A stretch of DNA of 64,000 nucleotides from Faucicola mancuniensis (GTDB lineage: Bacteria > Pseudomonadota > Gammaproteobacteria > Pseudomonadales > Moraxellaceae). Shown piece by piece: positions 17,015-25,310 of the stretch. A program made the position numbers and the translations under genes. The notes beneath the pieces are model-generated. The model made no database searches, had not been told where the DNA came from, and saw only the letters and a list, made by a program, of their open reading frames with translations. Location: NCBI RefSeq assembly GCF_046523945.1, contig NZ_CP171363.1, forward strand, positions 1,364,001 through 1,428,000, in the 5' to 3' direction. Every line of letters begins with the position of its first letter. Position 1 is the first letter of the stretch.

Positions 17015-19849
17015 TTAATTTGGTTTAACAGCGATTAACACACGGATACTATCAGGAATTAAGGTGAGTTGCCCCAACGCCTGTAATCCTTGCTCGTGCA
17101 AGCGTTTTAACTGATGAATTTCACTATCACGCACATTCGGATTAATCGTTTGCAAAAATTGTAACCGCTCAATTTCACGTTCAAATCGCTGATTAAAGCG
17201 TTCAATCGCTTCACGGCTAATCTCATCAAGCTGTGCATTGGCAAGGCTGACCGCTTGGTCATAACGCTGTTCAATGACTTCTCGGCGAGCTTTTACCACT
17301 TGTCCTGCACGGCTTTTATCAAGGCGTTGAATATACGGCGTAATCATCTGTGACGTAACTTTTTCGCTAAAATCCGTCCCTTGTTGGCTAATAAACACAC
17401 GCAACATCGGCCTTGGCAAATAAGTTGTCAAGTTAAGCATTTTTGGGGCAATCGCCTCCACACGAAAATTCACTTCCAGCAATAACAAGCCCTCTGGCAT
17501 GGCTTTGGTTTGCAAAGTGGCAACGCTGGCATTACCAAACGAACCTGAATTAATCGTTTCAAAAATACTTTGCATAAGTGGGTGTTCATAGGTCATAAAC
17601 GCCATATCTTCACGCACCAAGGCTTGCTCACGCTCAAAAGTCAAAGTCATGCCATCTTCAGGAATTGCCAAGCCTTGCACCTGCACTTCATCGCTTGGGT
17701 GAAGCATAAGCGAGCCATCACGCTGACCGCTAAAATCCATGTTAATAGATGACATAAACCGCTCAAAAAAGCGTGGCAAGGTGTTGGTATCGTCAAATTC
17801 TTGCATGGTTTGGGCGATTTTGTGGGCGACACGTGGACGGCAAGAATTGTACTCAAGCAGTCTATCACGCCCTTGTTGCATCATTTCTTCTAATGCTAAA
17901 CGGTGCTGTTTTCCCTCGTCAATCAAATTTTGCAAATCATCATCACTGCCTTGCCCTTCCAAAATCGGTTTTAAGTCCATGATAAACTGTTCTTGTACCG
18001 TTTGGGCGGTGGGCGAAATTTGACTAAAAATATTCAACGCATCATGATACCAACGGTACAACCGCTCGGTCGCAGTCCCCTGTACATACGGTACATGAAT
18101 GTTAATCTCGCGGCGTTGTCCAATGCGGTCAAGCCGTCCGATACGTTGTTCAAGCGTGTCAGGGTTGGCAGGCAAATCAAACAAAATCAAATCACTGGCA
18201 AATTGAAAATTGCGTCCTTCTGAGCCGATTTCGGACGCAAGTAAAATCTGAGCCCCTTCCACGTCCGAAAAATACGCAGGCGCTTGGTCTCGCTCTAACA
18301 AACTCATTTGTTCGGTAAAAATCGCCGTTTTAATGCCAGCGTGCAAGCGTAATACCGCTTCTAAACTTTCAACCGTTGCACCGCTACGAGCGATTAGCAA
18401 TACTTTTTTGTGTTTTAATTCATGCTTTAAAATGTCGATCAGCCAAACAACCCTTGGGTCTTCTTCTAACCAACTGCCATCAGGCTGTAACTCTTCGCTC
18501 CAAAGCTGTTCACGCAGTTTGCCATGCGTGTGATAGGTGTTTTGCCAAGTCTCTGGCAATGCGAGCGGATAACAAGTCGCTTTTCGCCCTTTAAAGCCAG
18601 AAATGAGCTGTGCCACGCTTTCACGAGTATTGCGAAACAGCACACGCCCTGTGCCATGACGGTCTAACAATTCGTTAATCGCACGCCCACGCCCTTGTTC
18701 ATCATCGCTAACTTCATGCCCAAGTAGTTGTTCTAAGGTTTGTAATTGTCCTTGGGTCAAAGGTTCATTGTTTAACAAAATTTCGGCAATTTGAGCGGTT
18801 TGGGCAAAATTATCTTCGCTATCAATAAACTCGTCCAAACTACAAAAACGATGTGGGTCTAACAGTCTTAAACGGGCAAAATGGCTCTCAAGCCCCAATT
18901 GTTCTGGCGTTGCAGTAAGTAGCAAAACGCCTGATGTTTGTTTGGCAAAATCTTCCACCAATTCATATTTATCATTACCGCCTTGCTCGCTGTCCCAATG
19001 TAGATGGTGAGCTTCGTCCACTACCAATAAATCAAAACCAGCTTCCAACGCTTTTTCGTGCAAATCGGCATGGTCAAGCAACAAATCAATGCTTGCGATG
19101 ATACATTGTTCGGTCAAAAATGGATTTTGTTCAGGATTATGCTCAGCAATGGACGCTGTTCGCACCAAATCAAAAATCGCAAACTCAAGGTTAAAACGTC
19201 TGCGTAACTCAATCATCCATTGATATTGCAAACTATCAGGCACAAGTATCAACACACGTTCCGCTTTGGCATTTAACAATTGTTGATGAATAATCAAACC
19301 CGCTTCAATGGTTTTGCCAAGCCCAACTTCGTCCGCCAACAACACACGTGGAGCGATACGTTTGCCAACTTCATGGGCGATATACAACTGATGTTCAATA
19401 ATATCCACCCTTGCCCCCATTAAGCCTTTTAACGGGTGGCTGGCAAGATGGGCTTGCGTGTTCAAAATATCTTGACGCAGTTCATACCAGTCATTTTGAT
19501 GAATACGATTGGCAAGCAAACGTTCCAACGGTTTTGCTAACTGAATACTCGCCCCAAGACGAGTTTCCATAATCGGCTTGTCCGTTTCGGCAACGTGATA
19601 ACGGCACACTGCATTGGTGATTTCCACCTCGCTCACCGTAAAGGTTACGCCGTCTTGGTCGGTAATCGTATCACCTTTTTTAAACATCACACGAGAAAGC
19701 GGTGCGGACGCTTTGGCGTACACACGCGTTTCTTCGCTTTGGGGAAATAAAATATGCACACAGCGGTCATCAACCAGCACCACCACGCCCAAGCCAAGCT
19801 CATTTTCGGTATCAGATAGGTAACGTTGTCCAATGGCAAAATCAGTCAT
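17015..19849 (-). CDS. rapA: RNA polymerase-associated protein RapA
   Basis: SWI2/SNF2 ATPase that binds RNA polymerase and promotes its recycling. The 944 residues show N-terminal Tudor-like beta domains (about 1-110), Walker A with DEVGLGKT at 173-180, DEAH at 278-281, the helicase C-terminal lobe with FATSDLILFDLPANP-type sequence, ...EQRIGRLDRIGQR, and a C-terminal RapA-specific region with a long helix. Length is close to the E. coli protein (968). Monocistronic; no close partner. Confidence 0.95.
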   Translation of the reverse strand: MTDFAIGQRYLSDTENELGLGVVVLVDDRCVHILFPQSEETRVYAKASAPLSRVMFKKGDTITDQDGVTFTVSEVEITNAVCRYHVAETDKPIMETRLGASIQLAKPLERLLANRIHQNDWYELRQDILNTQAHLASHPLKGLMGARVDIIEHQLYIAHEVGKRIAPRVLLADEVGLGKTIEAGLIIHQQLLNAKAERVLILVPDSLQYQWMIELRRRFNLEFAIFDLVRTASIAEHNPEQNPFLTEQCIIASIDLLLDHADLHEKALEAGFDLLVVDEAHHLHWDSEQGGNDKYELVEDFAKQTSGVLLLTATPEQLGLESHFARLRLLDPHRFCSLDEFIDSEDNFAQTAQIAEILLNNEPLTQGQLQTLEQLLGHEVSDDEQGRGRAINELLDRHGTGRVLFRNTRESVAQLISGFKGRKATCYPLALPETWQNTYHTHGKLREQLWSEELQPDGSWLEEDPRVVWLIDILKHELKHKKVLLIARSGATVESLEAVLRLHAGIKTAIFTEQMSLLERDQAPAYFSDVEGAQILLASEIGSEGRNFQFASDLILFDLPANPDTLEQRIGRLDRIGQRREINIHVPYVQGTATERLYRWYHDALNIFSQISPTAQTVQEQFIMDLKPILEGQGSDDDLQNLIDEGKQHRLALEEMMQQGRDRLLEYNSCRPRVAHKIAQTMQEFDDTNTLPRFFERFMSSINMDFSGQRDGSLMLHPSDEVQVQGLAIPEDGMTLTFEREQALVREDMAFMTYEHPLMQSIFETINSGSFGNASVATLQTKAMPEGLLLLEVNFRVEAIAPKMLNLTTYLPRPMLRVFISQQGTDFSEKVTSQMITPYIQRLDKSRAGQVVKARREVIEQRYDQAVSLANAQLDEISREAIERFNQRFEREIERLQFLQTINPNVRDSEIHQLKRLHEQGLQALGQLTLIPDSIRVLIAVKPN

Positions 19850-19963
19850 AAATTTGGTTCTTTGTCAAATAGATAAAAATTGGGATTAACACTATATAAT
19901 ACCAAAAATCGGCATATTAAGCTAAGAAAAATTTTTGTTAAAAAAATTTTTTGTTAAAATGAA

Positions 19964-20257
19964 TTATGCATCACGCTCAAGCCAACCTTTTGGCTTTTCG
20001 TAATCATCGCTATCCAAAAACTTCTCACGCTGTTCAGCGATAAACTTTTTGGCTTTTGGGTCAATCATGCTTAAGTGATTTTCGTTAATCAGCATGGTTT
20101 GAAGTTCAATCCATTCTTCCCACGCTTTTTTTGATACGGTGTTTTGAATTTCCTCGCCTTTGGCATTTGGAAATGGTGGGGCGGGCAGTTTTGGCAATTC
20201 TTGTTTGTATTTTCGGCACATCACAAGGTTGGCTTTGGGGTTAAAAACTTCGGTCAT
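19964..20257 (-). CDS. yggX: Fe(2+)-trafficking / oxidative damage protection protein YggX
   Basis: A 97-residue YggX-family protein, linked to protection of iron-sulfur clusters from oxidants. Recognised by LVMCRKYKQELPKLPAPPFPNAKGEEI, WEEWIELQTMLINENHLSM and the ending WLERDA. The conserved Cys is C14. The N-terminus (MTEVFNPKANLVMC) is about nine residues longer than usual. It may share transcription with the downstream rapA, 114 bp away, where AT-rich promoter-like sequence is also present. Confidence 0.88.
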   Translation of the reverse strand: MTEVFNPKANLVMCRKYKQELPKLPAPPFPNAKGEEIQNTVSKKAWEEWIELQTMLINENHLSMIDPKAKKFIAEQREKFLDSDDYEKPKGWLERDA

Positions 20258-20298
20258 GGGGTTTTCCTTTTTAATTTACATTGGTTTAAATTTACATT

Positions 20299-20317
20299 GG
20301 GTGTATGCAATACGCCC
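20299..20317. repeat. Short palindrome GGGTGTAT-GCA-ATACGCCC
   Basis: A hyphenated palindrome with one G-T pair, in the gap between the yggX and cyclotransferase-like genes. The related sequence gggcgta-N5-tacgccc occurs at 57738-57756, so this may be a dispersed small repeat; a terminator role for the cyclotransferase-like gene is also possible. Confidence 0.4.
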
Positions 20318-20351
20318 TTACGGTTTAGTTTAAATTGGTTAATTTCTCAAA

Positions 20352-20693
20352 TCAATTTTTGCTGGCATCAGCATAAATCCACGCCACTTGTCCGCTGGCA
20401 AACTTGGCTTCTATGCGTTTGTAAGCGTCCACTTCATAGCTGTCAGCCTGTAATAGTTCGTTATCGTTAATGTCAAAAATCACCCCTGCCACTTTGTCAT
20501 CAGCGTTATCTGTTTTGATAAGCATGGGGTGAAAACGCTTACCACTTTTTTGTAACACATCGGGGTCAGTGATTTCAATTTCGCCTAAAACATAACCGAC
20601 AAGACTGTCTTGTTGTCCATCAAGCAGTCGCCCAAAGGTGGCAAGTTGGACGTTTTCTTGTTGTAACGTGCCGTAGGAGAAGAGTTTTGGCAT
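20352..20693 (-). CDS. Gamma-glutamylcyclotransferase-like (AIG2-like) protein
   Basis: A 113-residue protein of the GGCT/AIG2-like fold. It begins KLFSYGTLQQENVQ, the YGTL substrate loop, and contains the NDNELLQADSYEVDAYKRIEA segment, where an acidic residue in the ADxYE context is usually catalytic. Small family members process gamma-glutamyl or related peptides, but the substrate cannot be told from sequence. Transcribed in the same direction as yggX with a 94-bp gap. Confidence 0.82.
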   Translation of the reverse strand: MPKLFSYGTLQQENVQLATFGRLLDGQQDSLVGYVLGEIEITDPDVLQKSGKRFHPMLIKTDNADDKVAGVIFDINDNELLQADSYEVDAYKRIEAKFASGQVAWIYADASKN

Positions 20694-20773
20694 GGGTTTT
20701 TCCTTTTTAAATTAAAAAAATTGTCGTTTCAAAAGGATTGATGAATTTTACGCCTGTTTGTTTTATCGCAAAA

Positions 20774-20856
20774 GTAGGTTGGGTGGAAGAATGACACCCA
20801 ACATTTTACCAAAATTTCATCATGGCGTTGGGTATCGCAAGCTCTACCCAACCTAC
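20774..20856. repeat. Intergenic palindromic repeat with GTAGGTTGGGT ends
   Basis: An 83-bp block bounded by gtaggttgggt (20774-20784) and its exact reverse complement acccaacctac (20846-20856), with a nested inverted repeat (gttgggtg ... cacccaac) inside. A diverged copy of the left half lies inside the yaiI pseudogene at about 59859-59890, and a shorter relative at 42779-42806, so this is a dispersed repeat family. Confidence 0.7.
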
Positions 20857-20930
20857 ACGCTGATTATTTTAACCTCAATTCGATATAAAAAATCATTTAA
20901 CTTATTGAAAAAATATAAACAAATAAGAAA

Positions 20931-21895
20931 CCTACAATAAAGAATACCCCAACAGGACATTTTTTAATGTAGGCTTCTTTGTTTGATGACAATAAGCAAT
21001 CAACCCTGCCAACAAATTACTCATAAACCCAACATAACTACGATGCCTTGAATGCTCAATTTGACACATATTCTTTAACTCATCAAACACAGTTTCAATC
21101 AAAAAACGGCGTTTAAGCAATCGTCTATTTAACCATGAAATATCTTTAGATTTCATATTCTTTTTAACATTCGTGATTAACTCAATATCTAAATGCTCAT
21201 CAAGCCAATCTGTCAATGATTTATCAATATAACCTTTATCAGCAAAGAGTTTACCAAAAACATGAGATTCACAAAGTCTTTTCACAGGTTGCCTATCATC
21301 AACATTGCCTTTGGTTACGGTTAGATTGACCAATTCACCTTTATCATTGATAATGACGTGTAGTTTAAAGCCAAAAAACCACCCCATACTGCTTTTACCT
21401 CGCTGTGCTGTTTCTGCAAATACTTTGTTGCGGTTGATACGGTGATTATCACATACGGCTAAACTGGTTGAGTCAATGTAGTTTATGCCTGTGCAGTTGT
21501 TTTGCATGAGAGATTGTAGGTAGTCACACATGGGAACTATTGCTTTTTCCATGAGTTCTACCATTCTTGTGTAGCTTGGTAGGTTTGGAAAGGCAGGTTT
21601 TAGCCATTGGGTGAGGTAGTTGTAGTAGAAGGCTTTAAATTCTCTGTATTTTATTTGGTGAAATACTACCAATATGGTGATGATTTCTGATAAACTAATA
21701 CGGCATGGTTTGTTTCGTGTTTTTTTACTGCTTTTGCTCTTTTGGGTTAGCATTTTCTTCTGTTGTTCGTTTGTGTATGTTTTGCAATAGTCGTCTATGT
21801 GGCAGTATAGTGCTTCGAGGTTGTCCATGTAAGAAGTCCTTGTTAGGGTTGTTTGTGGTGAATTTACTTTAACATATTGGGCTTCTTTTTTTTAG
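20931..21895 (-). mobile_element. IS982-family insertion sequence
   Basis: About 965 bp containing one transposase frame. The ends are imperfect inverted repeats: ctacaataaagaataccc at the left and, on the opposite strand, ctaaaaaaaagaagccc at the right. The transposase stop coincides with the left end, as is common in this family. Boundaries are approximate, and I cannot define a target duplication. Flanking sequences ataagaaa (20923-20930) and tttcttat (21899-21906) are themselves inverted, possibly the original target hairpin. Confidence 0.7.
20932..21828 (-). CDS. IS982 family transposase
   Basis: A 298-residue DDE transposase. The catalytic acids are visible in YIDSTSLAVCD, LFADKGYIDKSL and RRFLIETVFDELKN, in the order and spacing of IS982 (DDE_Tnp_1-like domain from about residue 110). 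The N-terminal MDNLEALYCHIDDYC is typical. The frame is intact, so the element may still be active. Confidence 0.9.
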   Translation of the reverse strand: MDNLEALYCHIDDYCKTYTNEQQKKMLTQKSKSSKKTRNKPCRISLSEIITILVVFHQIKYREFKAFYYNYLTQWLKPAFPNLPSYTRMVELMEKAIVPMCDYLQSLMQNNCTGINYIDSTSLAVCDNHRINRNKVFAETAQRGKSSMGWFFGFKLHVIINDKGELVNLTVTKGNVDDRQPVKRLCESHVFGKLFADKGYIDKSLTDWLDEHLDIELITNVKKNMKSKDISWLNRRLLKRRFLIETVFDELKNMCQIEHSRHRSYVGFMSNLLAGLIAYCHQTKKPTLKNVLLGYSLL

Positions 21896-21902
21896 TTTTT
21901 TC

Positions 21903-23327
21903 TTATGTCGAATTCAGGTATTTTAAATTTTCCACTCTCTCACGCCCACGCTCAATCGCCATTTTCACTTGATTTGGCGCAGTGCCACCGATATGATTGC
22001 GAGCGTTTAGCGAACCTTCAAGCGTCAAATATTCAAACACATCATCACCAATCAAATCGCTAAAGCCTTGCAACTCTGCCAATGACAACTCACTAATATC
22101 CACGCCTTTTGCCACGCCAAGTGCCACCGTCTTGCCCACCACTTCATGAGCATCACGAAACGGCAAGCCTTTTTTCACCAAATAATCCGCCAAATCGGTC
22201 GCTGTGGCATAGCCTTTCATCGTGGCATTTCGCATATTTTCTTTATTTGGAATTAAATTTGGCAACATATCGGCAAACGCAAGTAATGAACCTGTCAAGG
22301 TGTCCACACAGTCAAACAGTGGCTCTTTATCTTCTTGATTGTCCTTGTTGTAGGCAAGCGGTTGATTTTTCATCAAGGTCAAAAGCGTGGTCAATTGCCC
22401 AAACACACGAGCGGTTTTACCACGCACCAATTCTGGCACGTCTGGATTTTTCTTTTGTGGCATAATGCTTGAGCCTGTACAAAAACGGTCTGGCACAACC
22501 ACAAAGCCAAACTGAGCTGACATCCACAAAATAATCTCTTCGCTCATGCGAGACAAGTGCATCATCAAAATACTGGCGTTACTGGTAAATTCAATGGCAA
22601 AATCACGGTCGCTCACCGCATCAAGCGAGTTTTGGCAAATCCCTTCAAAACCCAAAAGCTCTGCCGTAATGGTGCGGTCAATCGGATAAGTCGTTCCCGC
22701 TAGGGCTGCCGAGCCTAACGGCATTTGATTAATGCGTTTTCTTGTACTGATAAAACGCTCACTATCACGAATAAGCATTTCAAACCACGCCATGACATGA
22801 TGGGCAAAGCTGACAGGTTGGGCGGTTTGCAAATGGGTAAAGCCGGGCATGATGGTTTCGGTATGTTCGCTTGCAAGGTCTAACAAACCCAATTGCAAAC
22901 GCTTTAACAGACCCAACACCACGTCCGTCTGCTCACGCATATACAGACGAATGTCGGTTGCCACTTGGTCATTACGGCTACGCCCTGTGTGCAGTTTTTT
23001 GCCGACATCGCCAATGAGTGCGGTCAAACGGCTCTCTACGTTCATGTGCACATCTTCTAATGCCACCGACCAAACAAACTTGCCGTCTGCGATTTCTTGT
23101 TTGATTTGGTTTAAGCCATCAACGATTTTTTGGCTTTCTTCGCTTGTGATGATGCCACAACGCCCGAGCATGGTGGCGTGGGCGATAGAGCCATCAATGT
23201 CTTGATTTGCCATGCGTTTGTCAAAATTGACCGAAGCGGTAAATTCGGCAACAAATTTGTCCGTTGCTTCAGAAAAACGCCCACCCCACATACTAGATGT
23301 GGTAGAATTGTCAACATGAATTGTCAT
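21903..23327 (-). CDS. argH: Argininosuccinate lyase ArgH
   Basis: Splits argininosuccinate to arginine and fumarate, the last step of arginine synthesis. The 474 residues include the N-terminal WGGRFSEATDKFVAEFTASV, the HTGRSRNDQVATD segment, TPATH-equivalent THLQTAQPVSFAHH and the fumarase/aspartase signature GSSIMPQKKNPD. The RBS is GGAG before the ATG. The stop codon lies 8 bp from the IS982 end; the last residues (YLNST) may have been altered by the insertion. Confidence 0.96.
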   Translation of the reverse strand: MTIHVDNSTTSSMWGGRFSEATDKFVAEFTASVNFDKRMANQDIDGSIAHATMLGRCGIITSEESQKIVDGLNQIKQEIADGKFVWSVALEDVHMNVESRLTALIGDVGKKLHTGRSRNDQVATDIRLYMREQTDVVLGLLKRLQLGLLDLASEHTETIMPGFTHLQTAQPVSFAHHVMAWFEMLIRDSERFISTRKRINQMPLGSAALAGTTYPIDRTITAELLGFEGICQNSLDAVSDRDFAIEFTSNASILMMHLSRMSEEIILWMSAQFGFVVVPDRFCTGSSIMPQKKNPDVPELVRGKTARVFGQLTTLLTLMKNQPLAYNKDNQEDKEPLFDCVDTLTGSLLAFADMLPNLIPNKENMRNATMKGYATATDLADYLVKKGLPFRDAHEVVGKTVALGVAKGVDISELSLAELQGFSDLIGDDVFEYLTLEGSLNARNHIGGTAPNQVKMAIERGRERVENLKYLNST

Positions 23328-23361
23328 TTTTTACTCCAATCGTTTCTTTGTAAAGGATTAT

Positions 23362-24516
23362 ATGTTTGCTCAATTAAAAACATCAGCAACACAATTTTTT
23401 GCTAGTATAACAAATCTCAAAGCAGTTACGCCAACAATTCCACAAAAATCTGGCGAAAAATTATTTATTCCCACTTTTGAGAGTGTGTCATCGGTTATTT
23501 TTTGGGTGATGTGGGCGGTGTTTTTGGCGTTTTATGGCTTGGCAGTCAAGTCCAGTGAGATATACAGTTTTAACCAAGCGTGTTTTTTATTTGCCGATTA
23601 TTTTGTTAACAATGTGTTGATTGTACTGTTTAATATTGGTTATTTGCATTTATCTAAAAACCAGTTAAAACAGCAACCTTATGCCGAAGTTGCCAAACGT
23701 TTTTTGACTTATTCATTGGTATTGACCCCGATTGCAAGTTTGCTTGCCAATGTGGTGGTGATGCTTTTGTTTAACAATCTGATTGAGCCTGTTACCCTGC
23801 TGATTTATAGTGTGTTTAATATGGTGGTTGGCGTATTATTTTTTGGATTGTTGCTGTTTTATTTTGCCAGTCAAGACAAAAAAATTGCCGAGCAATATGC
23901 CATTTATCAGCAAGATTTGTTAGAACAAAACGAACGACTCAAAGCCCGTATCACGCCACATTTTTTCTTTAATATGTTAAATACCGTACAATATTTGGTA
24001 GAACAAGACCCAATCCAAGCCCAAAATATGCTTCGCAGTGTGTTAAGTTTATACCGAGCCTGTTTTAACGGTGAATATGAAATCGCTTTTCAAGATGAGA
24101 TTGATATTTGCAAATATTATTTGAATATTGAAAACTACCGTTTTCAAGACAAATTATTGGTAAGTTGGCAACTGCCTGAAGAAGATTTGTTATACGATAT
24201 GACGATTATGTCGCTGACCTTGCAATTGGTGCTTGAAAAAATGATTGTTTTTATCGTGGAAATGACAATAAGCGTGACTTATATTGACGTGATTGTGGAC
24301 TGGCAAGACGACTGGGTAGAAATCCAAGTGCGGACCAGTATTTTGCAAGAATTGTCAAATAAAACCAAAGAAAATATTGCCAACAATTTAACCTTTAACC
24401 ACCAGACTCAAGTCCTAAAAAATGCCTATGGCGAAGAGTCAAGCATTGATTATCACTATGATGGGGCGGATTTTGTCGTGGACATTCAATATCCATTAAA
24501 AGACATTGCTGTTTAA
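23362..24516 (+). CDS. LytS/AlgZ(FimS)-type sensor kinase, degenerate ATP-binding domain
   Basis: A 384-residue membrane protein: four hydrophobic segments (about residues 35-165), then a His_kinase domain with the phospho-acceptor context RITPHFFFNMLNTVQ (His200). The usual N-box (LVENAIKHG-like) is replaced by LQLVLEKMIVFIVE, and no glycine-rich G-box is visible, so autokinase activity is doubtful. In Pseudomonas aeruginosa algZ/fimS, also divergent from canonical kinases, lies beside argH with algR; here argH is the neighbour but no response regulator follows. Only 34 bp separate its start from that of argH. Confidence 0.75.
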   Translation: MFAQLKTSATQFFASITNLKAVTPTIPQKSGEKLFIPTFESVSSVIFWVMWAVFLAFYGLAVKSSEIYSFNQACFLFADYFVNNVLIVLFNIGYLHLSKNQLKQQPYAEVAKRFLTYSLVLTPIASLLANVVVMLLFNNLIEPVTLLIYSVFNMVVGVLFFGLLLFYFASQDKKIAEQYAIYQQDLLEQNERLKARITPHFFFNMLNTVQYLVEQDPIQAQNMLRSVLSLYRACFNGEYEIAFQDEIDICKYYLNIENYRFQDKLLVSWQLPEEDLLYDMTIMSLTLQLVLEKMIVFIVEMTISVTYIDVIVDWQDDWVEIQVRTSILQELSNKTKENIANNLTFNHQTQVLKNAYGEESSIDYHYDGADFVVDIQYPLKDIAV

Positions 24517-24544
24517 ATAAACTAAATTATAAGTTAAACAATAT

Positions 24545-24908
24545 TTACAAAATTGCCGTCAAAAGTTTCACCGCAAAACCAATAAACATCAGACCGACAA
24601 CGCCCATGCTAACACTTGCCAAACCATGCCGACTGGCAAAATAATCGCCAAAATCAAAAAACTTAACAATGGATTGGCATAAGTCGGACTGACAAACTGC
24701 ACAAAAAACGACAAAAAAACAAAATCGCCTTTGGGTTTGTCAAACTCAAAAACAACATACGGTTAAAACTATTGACGTTTGGCAGGATAAAGGTGTTGTT
24801 GCTCATGTTGTCAATCATTTGATGGCGATGTTGCCATTTTTGCACACTGCCTTTGACTAAATTAATGCCCAAATCCGTAATGCCAAATAACATTTTGCTA
24901 ATAACCTT
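24545..24908 (-). pseudogene. Remnant of a LysE/RhtB-type amino acid exporter
   Basis: The minus strand encodes NRMLFLSLTNPKAILFF, a hallmark of LysE-family translocators, then a frameshift, then FFVQFVSPTYANPLLSFL, another shift, and finally GLASVSMGVVGLMFIGFAV with a stop at 24545. Together these are the middle and end of a LysE-type protein spread over more than one frame; the N-terminal third is missing and is replaced by a Fic fragment in the same open frame. Confidence 0.7.
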
Positions 24909-25142
24909 GTTTTTTTTATAAGCGGTTATTTTAAATAATTCATCGTGCGTGGTGATGATGTTTTCTATTTCCGAACTATTTTTTGCTTCTTGTAATACTA
25001 AGGTATTGATTAAAATACTTTCGTTAGGGATAGACAAGGCAACGCCTTTTAATTCAGCAAGATAGCGAGTGGCTTGGGCGGTTTTTTTTAAAACTGCGGT
25101 TGTTTCTATCTGTTGCATATTGTCAAAGGGTAAAATTTGCAT
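24909..25142 (-). pseudogene. N-terminal fragment of a Fic-family protein fused to the LysE remnant
   Basis: The first 78 codons, with an intact start and ribosome site (AAGGAAA), match the Fic N-terminal domain: IPNESILINTLVLQEAKNSSEIENIITTHDELFK includes the inhibitory S-x-x-x-E helix (SSEIEN). The HPFxxGNGR catalytic domain is absent; the frame continues into LysE-like sequence to 24663. A complete Fic gene lies at 58963, but its sequence here is clearly different, so this is a separate lost locus. Confidence 0.65.
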
Positions 25143-25241
25143 AAAATTTCCTTTTTATGTATAGATTTTGCGATTTTCTATACATGACATTTTTCAAAAA
25201 TCACAATATTTGTGCTAAAGCAAATTGAAAAAACTATATTT

Positions 25242-25270
25242 TTCAAACTTATCAATAAAAATGCTATAAT
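25242..25270 (+). promoter_or_regulatory. Putative promoter of metH
   Basis: TATAAT at 25265-25270 with TTCAAA at 25242-25247 (17-bp spacer), 40 bp before the metH start. I saw no cobalamin or SAM riboswitch in the short leader. Confidence 0.5.
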
Positions 25271-25310
25271 AACTAAATTCTATTATTTTTAAAAGTATAA
25301 AGAGTCAGCC

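Noticed and set aside
25142..25310. Cobalamin riboswitch upstream of metH
   Set aside because: The leader after the putative promoter is only about 40 bp and shows no B12-box-like or multi-helix structure.
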